Positions 10,943 through 21,944 of a DNA stretch of 64,000 bases are shown here, piece by piece (position 1 is the stretch's first letter; the number at the start of each line of letters is the position of its first letter). Origin of the DNA: Dama dama. Lineage: Eukaryota; Chordata; Mammalia; Artiodactyla; Cervidae. Under the pieces are notes generated by a model that was given only the letters and a program-made list of their open reading frames with translations, had not been told where the DNA came from and did not search any database. Where the stretch lies: assembly GCF_033118175.1 (NCBI RefSeq), contig NC_083681.1, positions 15,270,001 through 15,334,000 on the forward strand, written 5' to 3'. A program made the translations under genes and the position numbers.

Positions 10943-13139
10943 GCATAAAGTAATACCAGAAGCATATATGAATTAAAAGGGCAGCACCACTACCTTATAG
11001 AATACAAGGACACATTTCAGAAACTGTAATTAATTTTAGTGATTTTAATAGTGGCCATAAAATGGTTTAATTTCTCAGGAGAAAAAAAATGGTTATTATT
11101 AGAACTTGGCATTCTCAGAAATCTATTTATAGAGCAAGGCTAACAACTTAAAAAAAAAAAAAAAATCCAAGGTTAAAATTATCTGAGAGTGTACTAGTCC
11201 AGCAGTTAAGGGAAAACCCAGAACATAGGGGGCAGAGAATGGTGCTTACCTAGTGATATTTGATTGAAAACAAGCTGAGCTTGCCTCACTGAATTCATGT
11301 CCCCTTTCCTCAGTACCCAACAATTGATGACTGAAGTCAACACTTTCTATTTTTAACTTTAAGCAAGAAAAATGTTAATCACATCATTTCTTCATTTTTA
11401 AAAACATAATCTAGTCTCTTAACAAATGTGTGCTGCTGAATCCAGAAGATGAAGCTGGTCTTCCTACTGTAACATACAATAGACTTTTATGACCTTTATT
11501 TTTCCTTATCTAAATTCTCTTCCAATCTTTTAAAAATAGCATGTGTCTTTTCTTCTTAATAATGATCATATAAGCCAGTCTGAAGACCATCTAGATATTC
11601 TCTTTATGGTATTTTGAATGTTTCATTGGTAAAAACAAAAAATAATGTGTAATATAAAATAATATATCATATAAAAGGATGAAGTTATTCCATTCTGTAA
11701 ACAGGAGAAATCGATAATCAATCATTAAGATATGGTCTATTTTGTTGGTATTAATGTTGCTAATCCATTATCTTTTACTCAAACAACCAAAAATGTGCGG
11801 CAGAGAAAATATGCTTGCCCAGAAAGTCAACAAAGCTAGTTACAGACCTCATTCTGTCACTGGCTGCCTGCATAAGCAGTTATCAGCTCTTGGCTGCCAC
11901 TTCTTCACATGTATAATTAAATGGGCAGAATCAGTGATCTCTAAAATGGTTTCCAACTGCAAAAGTCCATGATTCTTTGTATTTATTTTCTTCTTACATA
12001 TGTTCAACACTATAATTTCAACTGCAGGATAGGGGAAAGATGAATGAAATGATATTGCATCTCACATATCTTTTCAAAGACAAATTCCACGACACAAGGA
12101 ATGGTATTTCAGGGTACAGCTATTCTACTATGGAGGCCTCTGAGTGTAGCAGGAATCCAGAGAAAGACAATGTAACAACAGAGGCTAGAGTTATGCCCAT
12201 GTTCAAGACAGCAATTAGGAGACTGGAAACTTCTGTGAGAGTTTGGGGTTCTAGAACTGAAAGTGTTCTTGCGGTCCATTAGTCAAATAGCAAAAGAGTG
12301 AGATTCAGAGACATAAGCTGACACACACAAACCTAAAGCTTTCATCAGCAGAGCTAGAATCAAGATCTTAGTTTCTCTGCTTCCCTTTTCCCTGAAATTT
12401 ATTCCACATTAAAAGGAAGTTTATGAAACACTTGACCCAATTATCCAGGAGTATCTATGTCCTCATTATTACTACCTAGGAAGAGACATAGGAAGTGGTG
12501 AAATAGCTCTTTTGAAAGGAAATATATTGAATAATTAATACAGTGGGCTATTCCAATAAGCTTGAAGAGTTAGTCATTCCTAATGCAATGCCCTAGTCAC
12601 CAATTTTCTTTGTGGAACTGAACAGAAAACAATCCTCATGTTCTGCTTTCTGCATATATCCCAGAGATGCAGTAATGAAGAAATAGAAAATCAAATCAAG
12701 CAAGAAAGTATTTGCACATCATGAGAAGTAAGTTAGACTTACGGTTTTCCACCTGGTTGCACTTCAGAATCATTTGTTGAACCCAGACACCACCTAAGAC
12801 CTACAAAACAAAGATCTCATAGTATTGGACCTGAGAAAATGCCATTTTGCACCTTGAAAAATGATTTTGATGTATGCCCCAGATTAGAAATCGTTTGATT
12901 AGATTTAATATTTTTTAAGATTCCTTCAAACCCAAGAGTCCTTGATTCTCTATATCTAAGCAGACTTGAGTGAGAGTTTACTGTCATGTCAAGCCTGAGC
13001 AGAAATAAGTGATGATTGAGAACCTCACCTGCATAGAATCCCATCTGGCTTCTGGGCACTATTAAGAAGCATTCAGAGAGGTGGAGACTTATACTGAAAA
13101 GGTCCTCTGAATACAACTATGCCCCTTAGGATACCTGGG
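10943..13139. other. Unique sequence with faint MIR/MER5-like traces
   Basis: This stretch is mostly AT-rich unique DNA. A short A run occurs at 11150-11165. Weak MIR-like resemblance is seen at about 12290-12385 and weak MER5-like resemblance at about 12745-12800 (gcacttcagaatcat). The open frames at 11742-11972, 12040-12282 and 12817-13116 have no recognisable protein features. Confidence 0.45.
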
Positions 13140-13148
13140 CCTGCTGAA

Positions 13149-13368
13149 AGTGAAAGCATTAGTCACTAAGTCATGTCTGATGCTTTGCGACCCTGTGGAC
13201 TGTAGTCCACCAGGCTCCTCTGACCATGGAATTCTCCAGGCAAAAATACTGGAGTGGGTTGCCATTTCCTTCTCCAGGGAATCTTCCTGACCCAGGGATC
13301 AAACCCCATCTCCCACATCGTGGGCAGACTCTTTACCATCTGAACCACCAGGGGAGGCACCAGAAGTA
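13149..13368 (-). mobile_element. Bov-tA SINE
   Basis: This is a composite SINE: a tRNA-Glu-like 5' part joined to a BovB-derived 3' part. Read on the plus strand it begins with the BovB-like tail (gtcatgtctgatgctttgc) and ends with the tRNA-like head (tctttaccatctgaaccacc). A 9-bp direct repeat cctgctgaa flanks it at 13140-13148 and 13369-13377. It is moderately diverged. Confidence 0.92.
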
Positions 13369-13377
13369 CCTGCTGAA

Positions 13378-14895
13378 TTCCCCCAAGATGTCTCTCCTTC
13401 AGAATTTCTATGGGAAAAAATCATTTGAATGAATGAAGCTATTATGTCATCTGAAGAGTCAGCACATTCACTAAGACCATAGTCTCTCAGATTAGAGCTT
13501 TTGATTTACCTTTTTCTTCCCAGCCTGAGGATGGAGTACTGAAACTAGTTCTGGTCCTATATTGTGATACTTGTGTGACAATAAGACATAAGACGCCCAC
13601 AGTATTTGGCCAAGTGGGCATTCAATAAATGGCAGCAATTTTTCAAAGTCCTGGCACTATCCAGTGAGGTATGACATTGTGGAAAACGAAGGAACAGTAT
13701 GCAGGATGGAAATATGGAAGAAGCAACTAGAGGCAAAAAATTCCCAAATAAGGCAGAGGGGCATTCCATCCACTGACTTCACAGCTTAACCTAAGCTTAA
13801 ATAAAATGATATTCTCAGCACTGTCCAGCAAGGAATACTGCCCCCACCCTGTCCCTGTCTCTCTCTCTTGGTCCCGTCTGCCTGCCACTCTCCGTCTGTT
13901 CTCTCCTTCCATATTTCTGTCTTGCTCTTTCTTTCTCCCTCTTCACATACACCATACACTCTCCAGTAAATAAATAAATAGTGGCACCTTTGCAGCACAA
14001 CAGGAAAACTAGTGTAGCTGGCAAAAAAAGCAACGCCTTCTGCCACTAGCATCACTGGGCAGGTTGTACAGAGAAGAGGCATGACAGCCTGCTATTTTAT
14101 AAGCCAAAGTGGGGGTGACCACAAGCAGATCAAAGCAAAGGAAATGGACCATAAAAGAGAAAGCACAGCTTTGAGCAGAAAAAAAAAAAAGCTGGGAAAT
14201 GTCCATAACACTTCTGCAGCCAATCTGGCATGCAAAAGTGAGAAAAAGAGAGGTTTTTTGATCCAAAATAATCAACTTCCTTTGTGGGTAAAGAGGCAGG
14301 ACTCCAGGAAGCCACAGGTCCTCACCTAACCGCTATGTCTATAAGTCAAAGACAAGATGGGCATCATGGACAAAACACCACACACCCACCACCTGCCACA
14401 ACCAAACATCTTCTAGTATGAGGGAGAGGCAGCTCTAAGATCAGTCTAGGACTCCTCCCATGTACCAAAAACCTGCAAGCCTCGTGATTCTCAGAAGCAC
14501 TTGGGCTCACTGTCCCTCCAGGGAAAATTTCACAGTGATGAAGTTTGTTTGGAAAACCACCTGCTGCTATGTTTTTCCATCTTTGTAATTTTTCTGATTG
14601 CCTCTCTTCTTTCTCCACCCCAAGAGTTAGCTTTTCTTCAATATCCATTACGTGTTACGATGCTCAGACACAGGGATGAGGGCTGTAAAGATGAATAAAT
14701 CTTGGGTGTTGTCTTCAGAGTGTCTGGTACCCAAACAGATGGTGTGATGTGAGAAGGACCCAGGAGAGCCCTGGGTAGGACGAGGTAGCGTAGAGAATCG
14801 GGTGGAAGGTTGGAGCTTAATCTGCCAAGGGAATCAACCATGTTGGAGATGGACATCAAAGGGTCAATAAGTATTTGTGACTGACAGAATGGAAA
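13378..14895. other. Unique sequence, no gene supported
   Basis: A pyrimidine-rich stretch lies at about 13855-13950 and a short (AAAT)n at 13968-13980. Frames of 60-100 codons occur on both strands, but they overlap each other and resemble no family I know. Confidence 0.45.
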
Positions 14896-15060
14896 AAGCA
14901 ATCTAGCAATCCCACTCCTGGGCCTATACCTCAAAACCATAATTCAACAAGATACAAGATACATAATTCAACAAGATACCCCAATGTTCAGTGTAGCTGT
15001 ATTTATAACAGCCAAGCCATCTAAATACCCATCCACAGATGAATGAATAAAGAAGATGTG

Positions 15061-15062
<2 letters not shown>

Positions 15063-15098
<36 letters not shown>
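15063..15098. repeat. (AC)18 microsatellite
   Basis: Eighteen uninterrupted AC units lie inside the old L1, directly after its gtggtacac motif, so the repeat probably grew from L1 sequence. It is likely to be length-polymorphic. Confidence 0.97.
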
Positions 15099-15100
<2 letters not shown>

Positions 15101-15255
15101 GAATATTATTCAGCCATTAAAAAAGATTGAAATAATGCCATTTGCAGCCATGTGGATGGAAACAGAGATTGTCATACTGAATGAAGAAAGTCAGACGGTG
15201 CATGCATGCACCACCTGGGAAGCCAAGTAAGACAGAGAAAGACAAATATCACACG

Positions 15256-15475
15256 CTCAGGTGCACAGTGGTAAAGAACCCACCTGCCAGTGCAGGAGCT
15301 GCAGGAGATGTGGTTTGATTCCTGGATCAGGAAAATCCCCTGGAAGAGGAAATGGCAACCCACTCCAGAGTCCTTACCTGAAGAATTCCATGGACAGAAG
15401 AGCCTGGTGGGCTACAACCCATGGGGTCACAAAGAGTCAGACATGACTGAGTGCATGCACGCACACACACACACT
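15256..15475 (+). mobile_element. Bov-tA SINE
   Basis: A tRNA-like head (ctcaggtgcacagtggtaaa) is followed by the BovB-derived body (ccactccagagtccttacc, ggggtcacaaagagtcagac) and a short ACACAC tail. It interrupts the old L1, which continues at about 15476. Confidence 0.9.
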
Positions 15476-15825
15476 GCTTATATGTAGAACCTTTTTAAAA
15501 AATAAGGATACAAAGGAATCTAGGTACAAAATAGAAATAGGGTCACAGATGTAGAAAATAAACACGGTTGCCAGGGGATAAGGGAGGGGATAAATTAGGA
15601 GTTTGGGACGGACATATATATATTACTATATATAAAATAGATAACTACCTACTGCATAGTACTGGGAACTCTACCCAGTACTCTATAATGGTCTATATGG
15701 GAAAGAATCTTAAAAAAAAAAAAAAAAAAAGTAGATGTATGTATACATATAACTGAATCACTTTGCTATAGAGAAACTAACCCAAAATTGTAAATCAACT
15801 ATGCACCAATAAAAAAAAATTTTTT

Positions 15826-16627
15826 ACAGAAGTAATCCAGACAGAAGTCCTTATGGGGGATATACTTGGGGGAGTGACTATGTTCCAAGTGGGATTTAGC
15901 ACAGGAGAAGGCATACTTCAGGGGTTCCCTAGGCACTCACGGACAAGACGTGCTTCACTCCCATCTGAACCAAGCGACCGCACAGGCCCAGGGTGGCTTA
16001 GAGCCCGAGGCTGTGGCTGGGCACAGCTCTGTCACCTCACCCAGGCTTCTGAACCCCTTAACACTCCAGATCCAGAGAGATCTCCCTCCCTGGACTTGCT
16101 AAACTCTTGGGGAACTATTCCCTATGGCCTTAGAGAAGTTAAACATCTACTTTTCCTACTGGATTTTTTTTTTTTTTTTCATTTTAGAAGATGACGTATT
16201 TTTCATTTGAGAAGATGACTTGTATTGACCCAAATAGAAAAGCTGGAGTGTGAAATTATTTGGGGCAGAAGAATCTTTTTCACGGTCTTTAGCCTGTTCT
16301 TAGGTTCCTCTCCCCATTTCCCCCACTTACCCTATTTCCGAACCAGAGGAGCATAGGTCCCCTGCTTACTGATGCTCTACTCTGATCTTTGATTTGCTGT
16401 TGTTGCTATTGTTATCACTGTTAAAAGTCACACCACTTTTTTTGGGAGTTCAAGAGCTTTCTGCCTCATCTCTGCTACCCTTCCACAAAACAGAAGAGGT
16501 TCAAATGTGGAGCGTGGTTCTAAATGCAACTTACATTATGGCTTGAAGCACAGACAAAATTCATCCAAGGTTTTGTGAGCTTATTGGGGTGGTACCTGTA
16601 ACTCCATCTTTAGTTCTCTCATATTTG
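15826..16627. other. Unique sequence, locally GC/CpG-richer
   Basis: Positions 15940-16060 are richer in CpG (caagcgaccgcac) than the surroundings, but I see no exon or promoter motif that I can defend. A T run at 16165-16181 precedes a short imperfect duplication of agaagatgac. Confidence 0.4.
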
Positions 16628-16875
16628 TTGTTGTTGTTGTTAAGTTGCTAAGTTGTGTCCAACTCTTTGTGACCCCCTGGACTGTAGCCAGTCAGGTTTC
16701 TCTGTCTGTGGTATTCTCCATGCAAGAACACTGGAGTGGTTGCCATTCTCTTCTCCAGGGGATCCTCCTGACCCAGAGACCAAATCCACGTCTCTTGCAT
16801 CTCCTGCATTGGCAGGCGATAGTCCATGGGGTCAAAAAGAGTCAGACATGACTTAGTGATTGAACAACAACAAAT
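16628..16875 (-). mobile_element. Bov-tA SINE with inverted terminal arm
   Basis: Positions 16628-16817 are an antisense Bov-tA (aactctttgtgacccc, ggagtggttgccattc). Positions 16818-16875 then give the SINE 3' part in the sense direction (tagtccatggggtcaaaaag, ending in an acaacaacaaa tail). The two ends are therefore complementary over about 45 bp: left gttgttgtt...ctttgtgacccc, right ggggtcaaaaag...gaacaacaac. This looks like a 5'-inverted insertion or a hairpin rearrangement. Confidence 0.88.
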
Positions 16876-17436
16876 CTTGTATTCACTCTGATCTGTAAAA
16901 GAAGACAACTGTCAGCAAATGTTTGAATTCACTACTAGGACCATGTCATATAGGTTGTACTCCTAAATCACCCTCCACTCTAGTGTTGACATGCTACCAA
17001 GCTGGAGAATCGCTTGTTCAGCTTTGGGCTGAGAAACTAAACAGACATTTCTCTGTGGTGCATGTTCTGTCAATAATTCACATGTAGTGTTCAAAAGTGG
17101 CCAGTTCACTCTTAAGGATAGGCATTCCAAATGGCTTGATCTGACTCATCATTTCACAACAAATGATTTGGAGAGTCTTATACTAAATAAACCAATCATC
17201 TTTTATTCTACTGTGGAATTATCTTCCAACTGGAAATATGTTGTGTTGACGTTTTCAGTATCAGTACGTGTTTGTTTCATTTTAATAAGGAAAAAGACAT
17301 TTTATTTTATGTTGCATATAAGCTAAGATTTCTTGGAATGCTATCATTAAAATTATTCCTTTTGAAAAGGCAAAATCCTATTTGGATGTCACTCTCTCCT
17401 TTGAACAAAACTGCAAAGGGGTTTCAGACAAGGTCT
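16876..17436. other. Unique sequence, nothing recognised
   Basis: AT-rich sequence with one 79-codon frame (17087-17326) lacking recognisable features. No repeat named. Confidence 0.45.
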
Positions 17437-17825
17437 CAAGCACTGCGTTAGGCAATTCACTGAGAAACAAACAACCCAAGTCTCAGTGGCTTGCGACAGC
17501 AAACATTTATTTCCAGTCCATGTCTGCACCTGTGAATGGACTAGGACTGCAGCCCCACTCCATGTGTCCTTTCACTCAAGCACCTCAGATAGAGGCACGA
17601 CCCCACACGGGAAATGCTCATTTTTAGGGCAGAGGCGAAGAACAAGAGGCAATCACATCTGAAGCTTCTGTTTAAATATAGCATATGTGTTACTGGCTCA
17701 TAGTCCATTAGTCCCAAAAAAAGTCACATGGTCTAGCCCAATATCAATGGAGCAGGAAAATACTCTCTGCCCAGGACAAGAGAAGGGAAGAAATATTTGA
17801 AGACAATAATACAATCTATCACAGA
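17437..17825 (+). repeat. Ancient interspersed repeat, family not named (copy 1)
   Basis: The pattern of a lost ...cagtggcttgcgacagcaaacatttattt... start, a gaagaacaagaggcaatcac middle and an aatacaatctatcaca end is shared with 19228-19797 in the same orientation. It is a common mammalian repeat type, but I cannot assign the family reliably. Confidence 0.55.
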
Positions 17826-18253
17826 CCTTTCATGAATATTTACCTTCTTTCCCTTCTTACTCAAAAGTACTCACCTGCTTGCAAGAAATACACCCAAAAA
17901 GCCATTCCATAATGGCTTTAGGCACTAGGTTGAAGAGCTCATGGTAGTCTCTAAACCAGGCTTGAAACAACCCACATGTACCCACATACAGTGGTGGAAG
18001 GGAACAGAATAGCTGCATTAAAAACCACCACTCACAAAGAGGAAAGATGAGAAATATTTAGCCACCACTGGTATGCAGCAACTTTGAGATTCTGCTGGGC
18101 AAACATCATGAGTCCCACCTTAGGGGAGGGAATGTTCCGTGGGTCCTACTACCCATGGGCAGCACCCCGGTCCCTCATTCTCTGTGATTCTGGACTCCAT
18201 CCTCCAGGACACCTTCTATTAACACTATTGGATGAATCTATGGAGGGCATTCT
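17826..18253. other. Unique sequence, nothing recognised
   Basis: No repeat, exon or RNA signal was recognised in this gap between the unnamed repeat and the next SINE. Confidence 0.4.
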
Positions 18254-18466
18254 GGGCTTCCCAGGTGGGGCTAGTGGTAAAGAACCCACCTGCCAGTGAA
18301 GGAGACATAAGAGGCTTGGGTTCGATCCCTGAGTGGGGAAGATCCCCTGGAGGAGGGCATGGCCATCCACTCCAGTATTCTTGCCTGAAGAATCTTCAGA
18401 GAAGCCTGGCAGGTCCATAGCATCACAAAGAGTTGGACACAACTGAAGTGACTTAGCATGCACGCA
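18254..18466 (+). mobile_element. Bov-tA SINE
   Basis: It starts with gggcttcccaggtgg, passes the tRNA B-box-like gggttcgatccctgag (18318-18333), and ends with gttggacacaactgaagtga. The B-box-like motif is well preserved, as in recognisable tRNA-derived SINEs. Confidence 0.93.
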
Positions 18467-19227
18467 TGAAGGACGTTAGAGACTCTGCCAGTCCCAAAGA
18501 ATGATCAGATTTCTCAGCCTGCTTCTTGCACAAAAAGTCTCGAAATATCACAGTCTCTTTTAATAGTGTAGGACAGGGCTTTTGGCACAACTGTTGCAAG
18601 GATTTTAACAGATTTTCCTCTCTTGGACTTCATTTTCATCTGCAGCTGTCTCCACCACACTTCTTTGGTGGATGTAAGGTTTTCTGTAGACTTAATAAAT
18701 GGTGCTACAGGCTTGATCAGTTCTTCCAGCATCCTGACTCTAGGAATTGCAGCCACTCCTGTAATTTCATCTCAGCCGGTGTCTTAATTAGTGGTTTTGG
18801 CTCAAAGTATTTCTCCATTTGACCTTTGACCGGTTGAAGATTAAAAACAGTTCCATTTCTCTACCCTAAAATCCCAGAATTCGAGGCTATTTTCTCTTTA
18901 GTTCTATCTTGCAAGTAGACCAGTTATTTTCTGGATTCATTTCATTTGTTAAATAGCCTGTCAAATGCAGCAAATAACAACTAACTCACACTAGGACAAT
19001 TCTGTTTAAACACCTTTCCACCTAAAGCTATAATAAGTTCATCACATAGGCCATCTGCCTCCCAAGTTATTGCTGCTGCAGAAGAAAAAAATTCTATTAC
19101 ATTGATCTGATCACTCTTTTCAGTTTCCCACAATAGTTTTTCCCACCACCTACAGTTTTATCTAGAAGCAGTTGCCACCTATTTTTATTTTCCTACAAAA
19201 GCACCCCACTCCTCATATCCATTTTTA
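18467..19227. other. Mostly unique sequence with one protein-like minus-strand frame
   Basis: The only item of note is the minus-strand frame at 18514-18756, listed separately. The remainder is AT-rich without named repeats. Confidence 0.4.
18514..18756 (-). pseudogene. Possible broken coding fragment, not recognised
   Basis: A minus-strand frame of about 80 codons contains VRMLEELIKPVAPFIKSTE and further Lys-rich, Trp-containing sequence (EVWWRQLQMKMKSK). Its composition looks like a real protein more than translated repeat. There is no ATG at its upstream end (a GTG there) and an in-frame stop (tga) is five codons further up. A different frame just upstream (from about 18822) reads MEKYFEPKPLIKTPAEMK, suggesting one protein split by a frameshift near 18770. 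That would fit a processed pseudogene or an old exon. I do not recognise the family, and I see no poly(A) or target-site duplication. Confidence 0.3.
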
Positions 19228-19797
19228 TATCACTCAGCTTGCTGCACAAAAAACAACCCCCAAACTCAGTGCCTAGCAACAACACAATTCTTGCTGACTT
19301 CATGTGTCAGCAGGTGCCACTCAACTGTGAATAAAAAGTAAAGTGTTAGTCACTCAGTCACGTCCAACTCTTTGTAACCCCATGAACTGTAGTTCGCCAG
19401 GCTCTCCTGTCCATGGAATTCTCCAAGCAAGAATACTGCAGTGGGTTCTTCCCGACCCAGGGACCCAGGTCTCCTGCATTGCAGGCAGACTCTTCACCAT
19501 CTGAGCCAACAGGGAAGCTCTCAGTTATGAATACTTTGGCTCTATTTCATGTACTATCTTCACATTCAGGGACCCAGGCTGAAGGGGCAGCCACTATGCA
19601 TAAGGTATGCATTCAGAGACAAAAAGGAAGAGCAAGAGGTATTAAATCACATTTAAAGCTTTTGCTTGAAAGTAGCATAATCACTTCTCACATTCTGTTG
19701 ACCAAGTTCAGCATGATGGAAAGGGGAAATATTTTCTCCCAGGAAGAAGGTGGAGTAAAATTTTCAAATAACAATACCATCTACCACATACATTACT
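19228..19797 (+). repeat. Ancient interspersed repeat, family not named (copy 2, split by SINE)
   Basis: This is the same family and orientation as 17437-17825 (gcacaaaaaacaacccccaa start, aggaagagcaagaggtatta middle, aataccatctaccaca end). It is interrupted by the Bov-tA at 19335-19520, so the SINE is younger. Confidence 0.55.
19335..19520 (-). mobile_element. Bov-tA SINE
   Basis: Antisense orientation: cagtcacgtccaactctttg at the left and catctgagccaacagggaag at the right. About 25 bp of the central module (after cagtgggtt) is missing compared with the other copies. Confidence 0.9.
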
Positions 19798-20284
19798 GAT
19801 AAACCAGTTATAAAACCTCAGAGTTGTGGATATGCTAGACCAACCCCAGAAAATTAGTGCAATGAGCAGGATCTTTATGAGATCAATTATATACTCATAA
19901 TTCTAGGGGGAAAAAAGGGAGAAAAAGACACCAACGAATTACTTGACTTTGTGGTGTACAACATCACAAAGATATGGTACCATAGTGATCAATATAACAT
20001 ATTTCTAAACATGAAAGGAGAAACATGAAGTTTCTTAATTTTGAACTTTGTCCATTTTGTAAAACTAAAAAATTTGTGATGGTGAAGTGTATTTTATGTA
20101 TAGTTGCACAGGCAATCCTAATTTGCTGAATTCTTCCAATTTAAATTTGATGCTGTTAAAGACTTTGCATCACAATCAACAGGAGCTTGGGAGGGGGGGG
20201 ATCTGCCCAGAATCATGGGGGTTCTTCTTTTTATTTCTAAACAAATCACAAACCTTAGTAAATGCAGTTATTTTCATTTGAGAG
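19798..20284. other. Unique sequence, nothing recognised
   Basis: AT-rich unique DNA with a G8 run at 20192-20199. No gene or repeat signal. Confidence 0.4.
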
Positions 20285-20329
20285 CGAGCCCTGCTGGACT
20301 GAAGCCTTCAGAAAGATGAGAGGGTGAAT

Positions 20330-20344
20330 AGTGCCCTCTAGTGG
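20330..20344 (-). promoter_or_regulatory. CTCF-like motif
   Basis: The reverse complement reads ccactagagggcact, which fits every position of the CTCF core CCASYAGRKGGCRS. It lies in repeat-free DNA upstream of the candidate conserved block. Binding is inferred from the motif only. Confidence 0.5.
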
Positions 20345-20589
20345 TAAATCAAAGCTTTTCACTCGGAAATAGAACAATGTGGGATTTCCAATTTCCTCGT
20401 TTATGCTTCTTGATCCGGACCCTGAAATTGAAAAAGTAGAATTTTAGAAACATATCAATAACATTCTAATGTTCCTTTCCCCTGAGCCTGAAACTTGTTT
20501 ATTTGATATTGAGAAGTATCAGACAATTCAATACGCCTCACATAGTAATAAAAGATGCTATTTAATCTTACACTCTAATCCTTAGGCTG

Positions 20590-20960
20590 TCACAAATGTA
20601 CATTCAATTTTATTTTTAAGAAGAAATAAAGTTTTTTACCCTGGAGACTGAACTGGAGCAATCTGCAATTTAGACTTTGTTTTTATTGATTACCGGCCAG
20701 TGTAATCACCAAGAAGAAATATCTAACAAGTTTCTAACTCCCGATATTTCCGAGATGATTACACATTTTATTAATCAAGGTCGCAGTCACCTCATTTTAT
20801 TGGTGTCAATGAAACCCTGATGCTTTGTGTTAATTAAGAATCACCGAGGCAATGAAACAGATTCTTTAAATGCTGCGGCTGCCGCCATTTATGTGTGAGC
20901 TCCAGTTGCCCTCTGCTGGATAAAACATACAGATGGTGAAAAGGCCGCTTCTGTTCAGTT
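20590..20960. promoter_or_regulatory. Candidate conserved non-coding / enhancer element
   Basis: This is repeat-free DNA with about seven CpG dinucleotides between 20690 and 20885, in a neighbourhood nearly without them. It is dense in homeodomain-type sites: tttttattgattacc (20679-20693), gtaatcacc (20702-20710), attaatcaagg (20770-20780) and gtgttaattaagaa (20827-20840). There is also a gccgccattt YY1-type core at 20881-20890 and a CTCF-like motif at 20906. No open reading frame explains it. CpG retention outside a CpG island is suggestive of constraint, but I cannot align other species here, so this is a hypothesis. Confidence 0.4.
20906..20919 (-). promoter_or_regulatory. CTCF-like motif (second)
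   Basis: The reverse complement reads ccagcagagggcaa and matches the 12-bp core CCASYAGRKGGC. It has the same orientation as the motif at 20330, about 575 bp away, with the candidate conserved block in between. Confidence 0.5.
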
Positions 20961-21944
20961 TTGGTTCAGCTCTCTGCTGCTAAGTTTAATGGAGCTAAAA
21001 TTCCATTTAAAAAAAAAGAAGAAGAAGATATAAGCATTCAATTCATGTAGAGATATAGGATCGGGCCTTATATTAAAAATCTTGGAAGAAAAATTCATTA
21101 AGGCTTTACTGTATCTATACGAATAATGTTCAAACACTGGACTTCTCTTCATTATTCAAATCTCATTTCAAATATGACTCCCTCTTGAGAAATTAGAAGC
21201 TATTAGAAAACAAATCATGGTCAGATTCTTAATACTTTGTATCAACTTAAGAATGTAAATATAGAGTGAATTATATTCTTTTCAGAAATAAGTCATGGTC
21301 AGTATGCTAAAAGCTGACTTTTCTTTTCAGCACTTAGACATGTATTTCTTCTTTCCACCAGCAGAGCTAGAATCTAACTTACATGGTTTTCGTCCCCTGA
21401 AGAGGAATGCTCTGCTCAAGTGCTTGAGCTGGTCTGCTCGAGGGCTCTCTAAGGAACCAAGGCAGTGTGCCCACTGTTTAGCTGAAAACCTCAACATTTA
21501 CAGTCACCAGCTCAAGTTTTAGAGTTGAAAGGTAGTAATATGATCTTGGAGTGAAGCAGGGGTTGCTTTTTTTTTTTCTTTTTGGCATTCAGTAGTCCAA
21601 AAAAATGCTCTGGTATTGGCAGGAGCAATTCATTAATCCCACTGGTTAGACTTCTATCAGAATGGGATCTTGCCCTTATAAAGCCTAGTCTGTATTACTT
21701 TCTAAAAAATTTCTCCTTCTCCTAAGGTCTTCCTAAGCTCTGAAAGACCTAAACTTATTTCCTGGAATTCCGGAAAAATCAATCTTTAAAAAGAAAATTA
21801 AAGAGAAACAGAATCTTTGTTCCCTGAACTCAGAAGCAAAATATATTTCGTCTCCAAATATCTTTCTCTTGAGTATTATGAGTTTCATCAAAACATGAGA
21901 TCATAAGCTAGCAGAAATGGAGAGTATAATGCACTTCCTCCGTC
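20961..21944. other. Unique sequence with one possible exon-like block
   Basis: No named repeat. A pyrimidine tract ending in ag (gacttttcttttcag, ending near 21330) precedes a 63-codon stretch open to 21520 (within the frame 21295-21522). This resembles a splice acceptor followed by an exon, but no matching donor is clear and the peptide is unrecognised. Confidence 0.35.

Larger units (their letters stand above)
14896..15825 (+). mobile_element. Old L1 3' end (L1MA-like), carrying a CA repeat and a SINE
   Basis: The sequence agatgtggtacacac..., ggaatattattcagccatt and the 3' UTR (actgggaactctacc, caactatgcaccaataaaa) match the 3' end of an older L1 subfamily. It is 5'-truncated within the ORF2 C terminus. 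It is split by a Bov-tA at 15256-15475 and holds an (AC)18 run at 15063-15098. The A-rich tail is near 15808-15818. Confidence 0.85.

Noticed and set aside
14364..14648. 94-codon minus-strand frame starting MDIEEKLTLGVEKEE
   Set aside because: The opening looks plausible, but the remainder is low-information sequence and an overlapping plus frame of similar quality exists; no family recognised.
18318..18333. tRNA-like B box that might indicate a tRNA gene
   Set aside because: It belongs to the tRNA-derived head of a Bov-tA SINE; no cloverleaf with a proper acceptor stem is formed.
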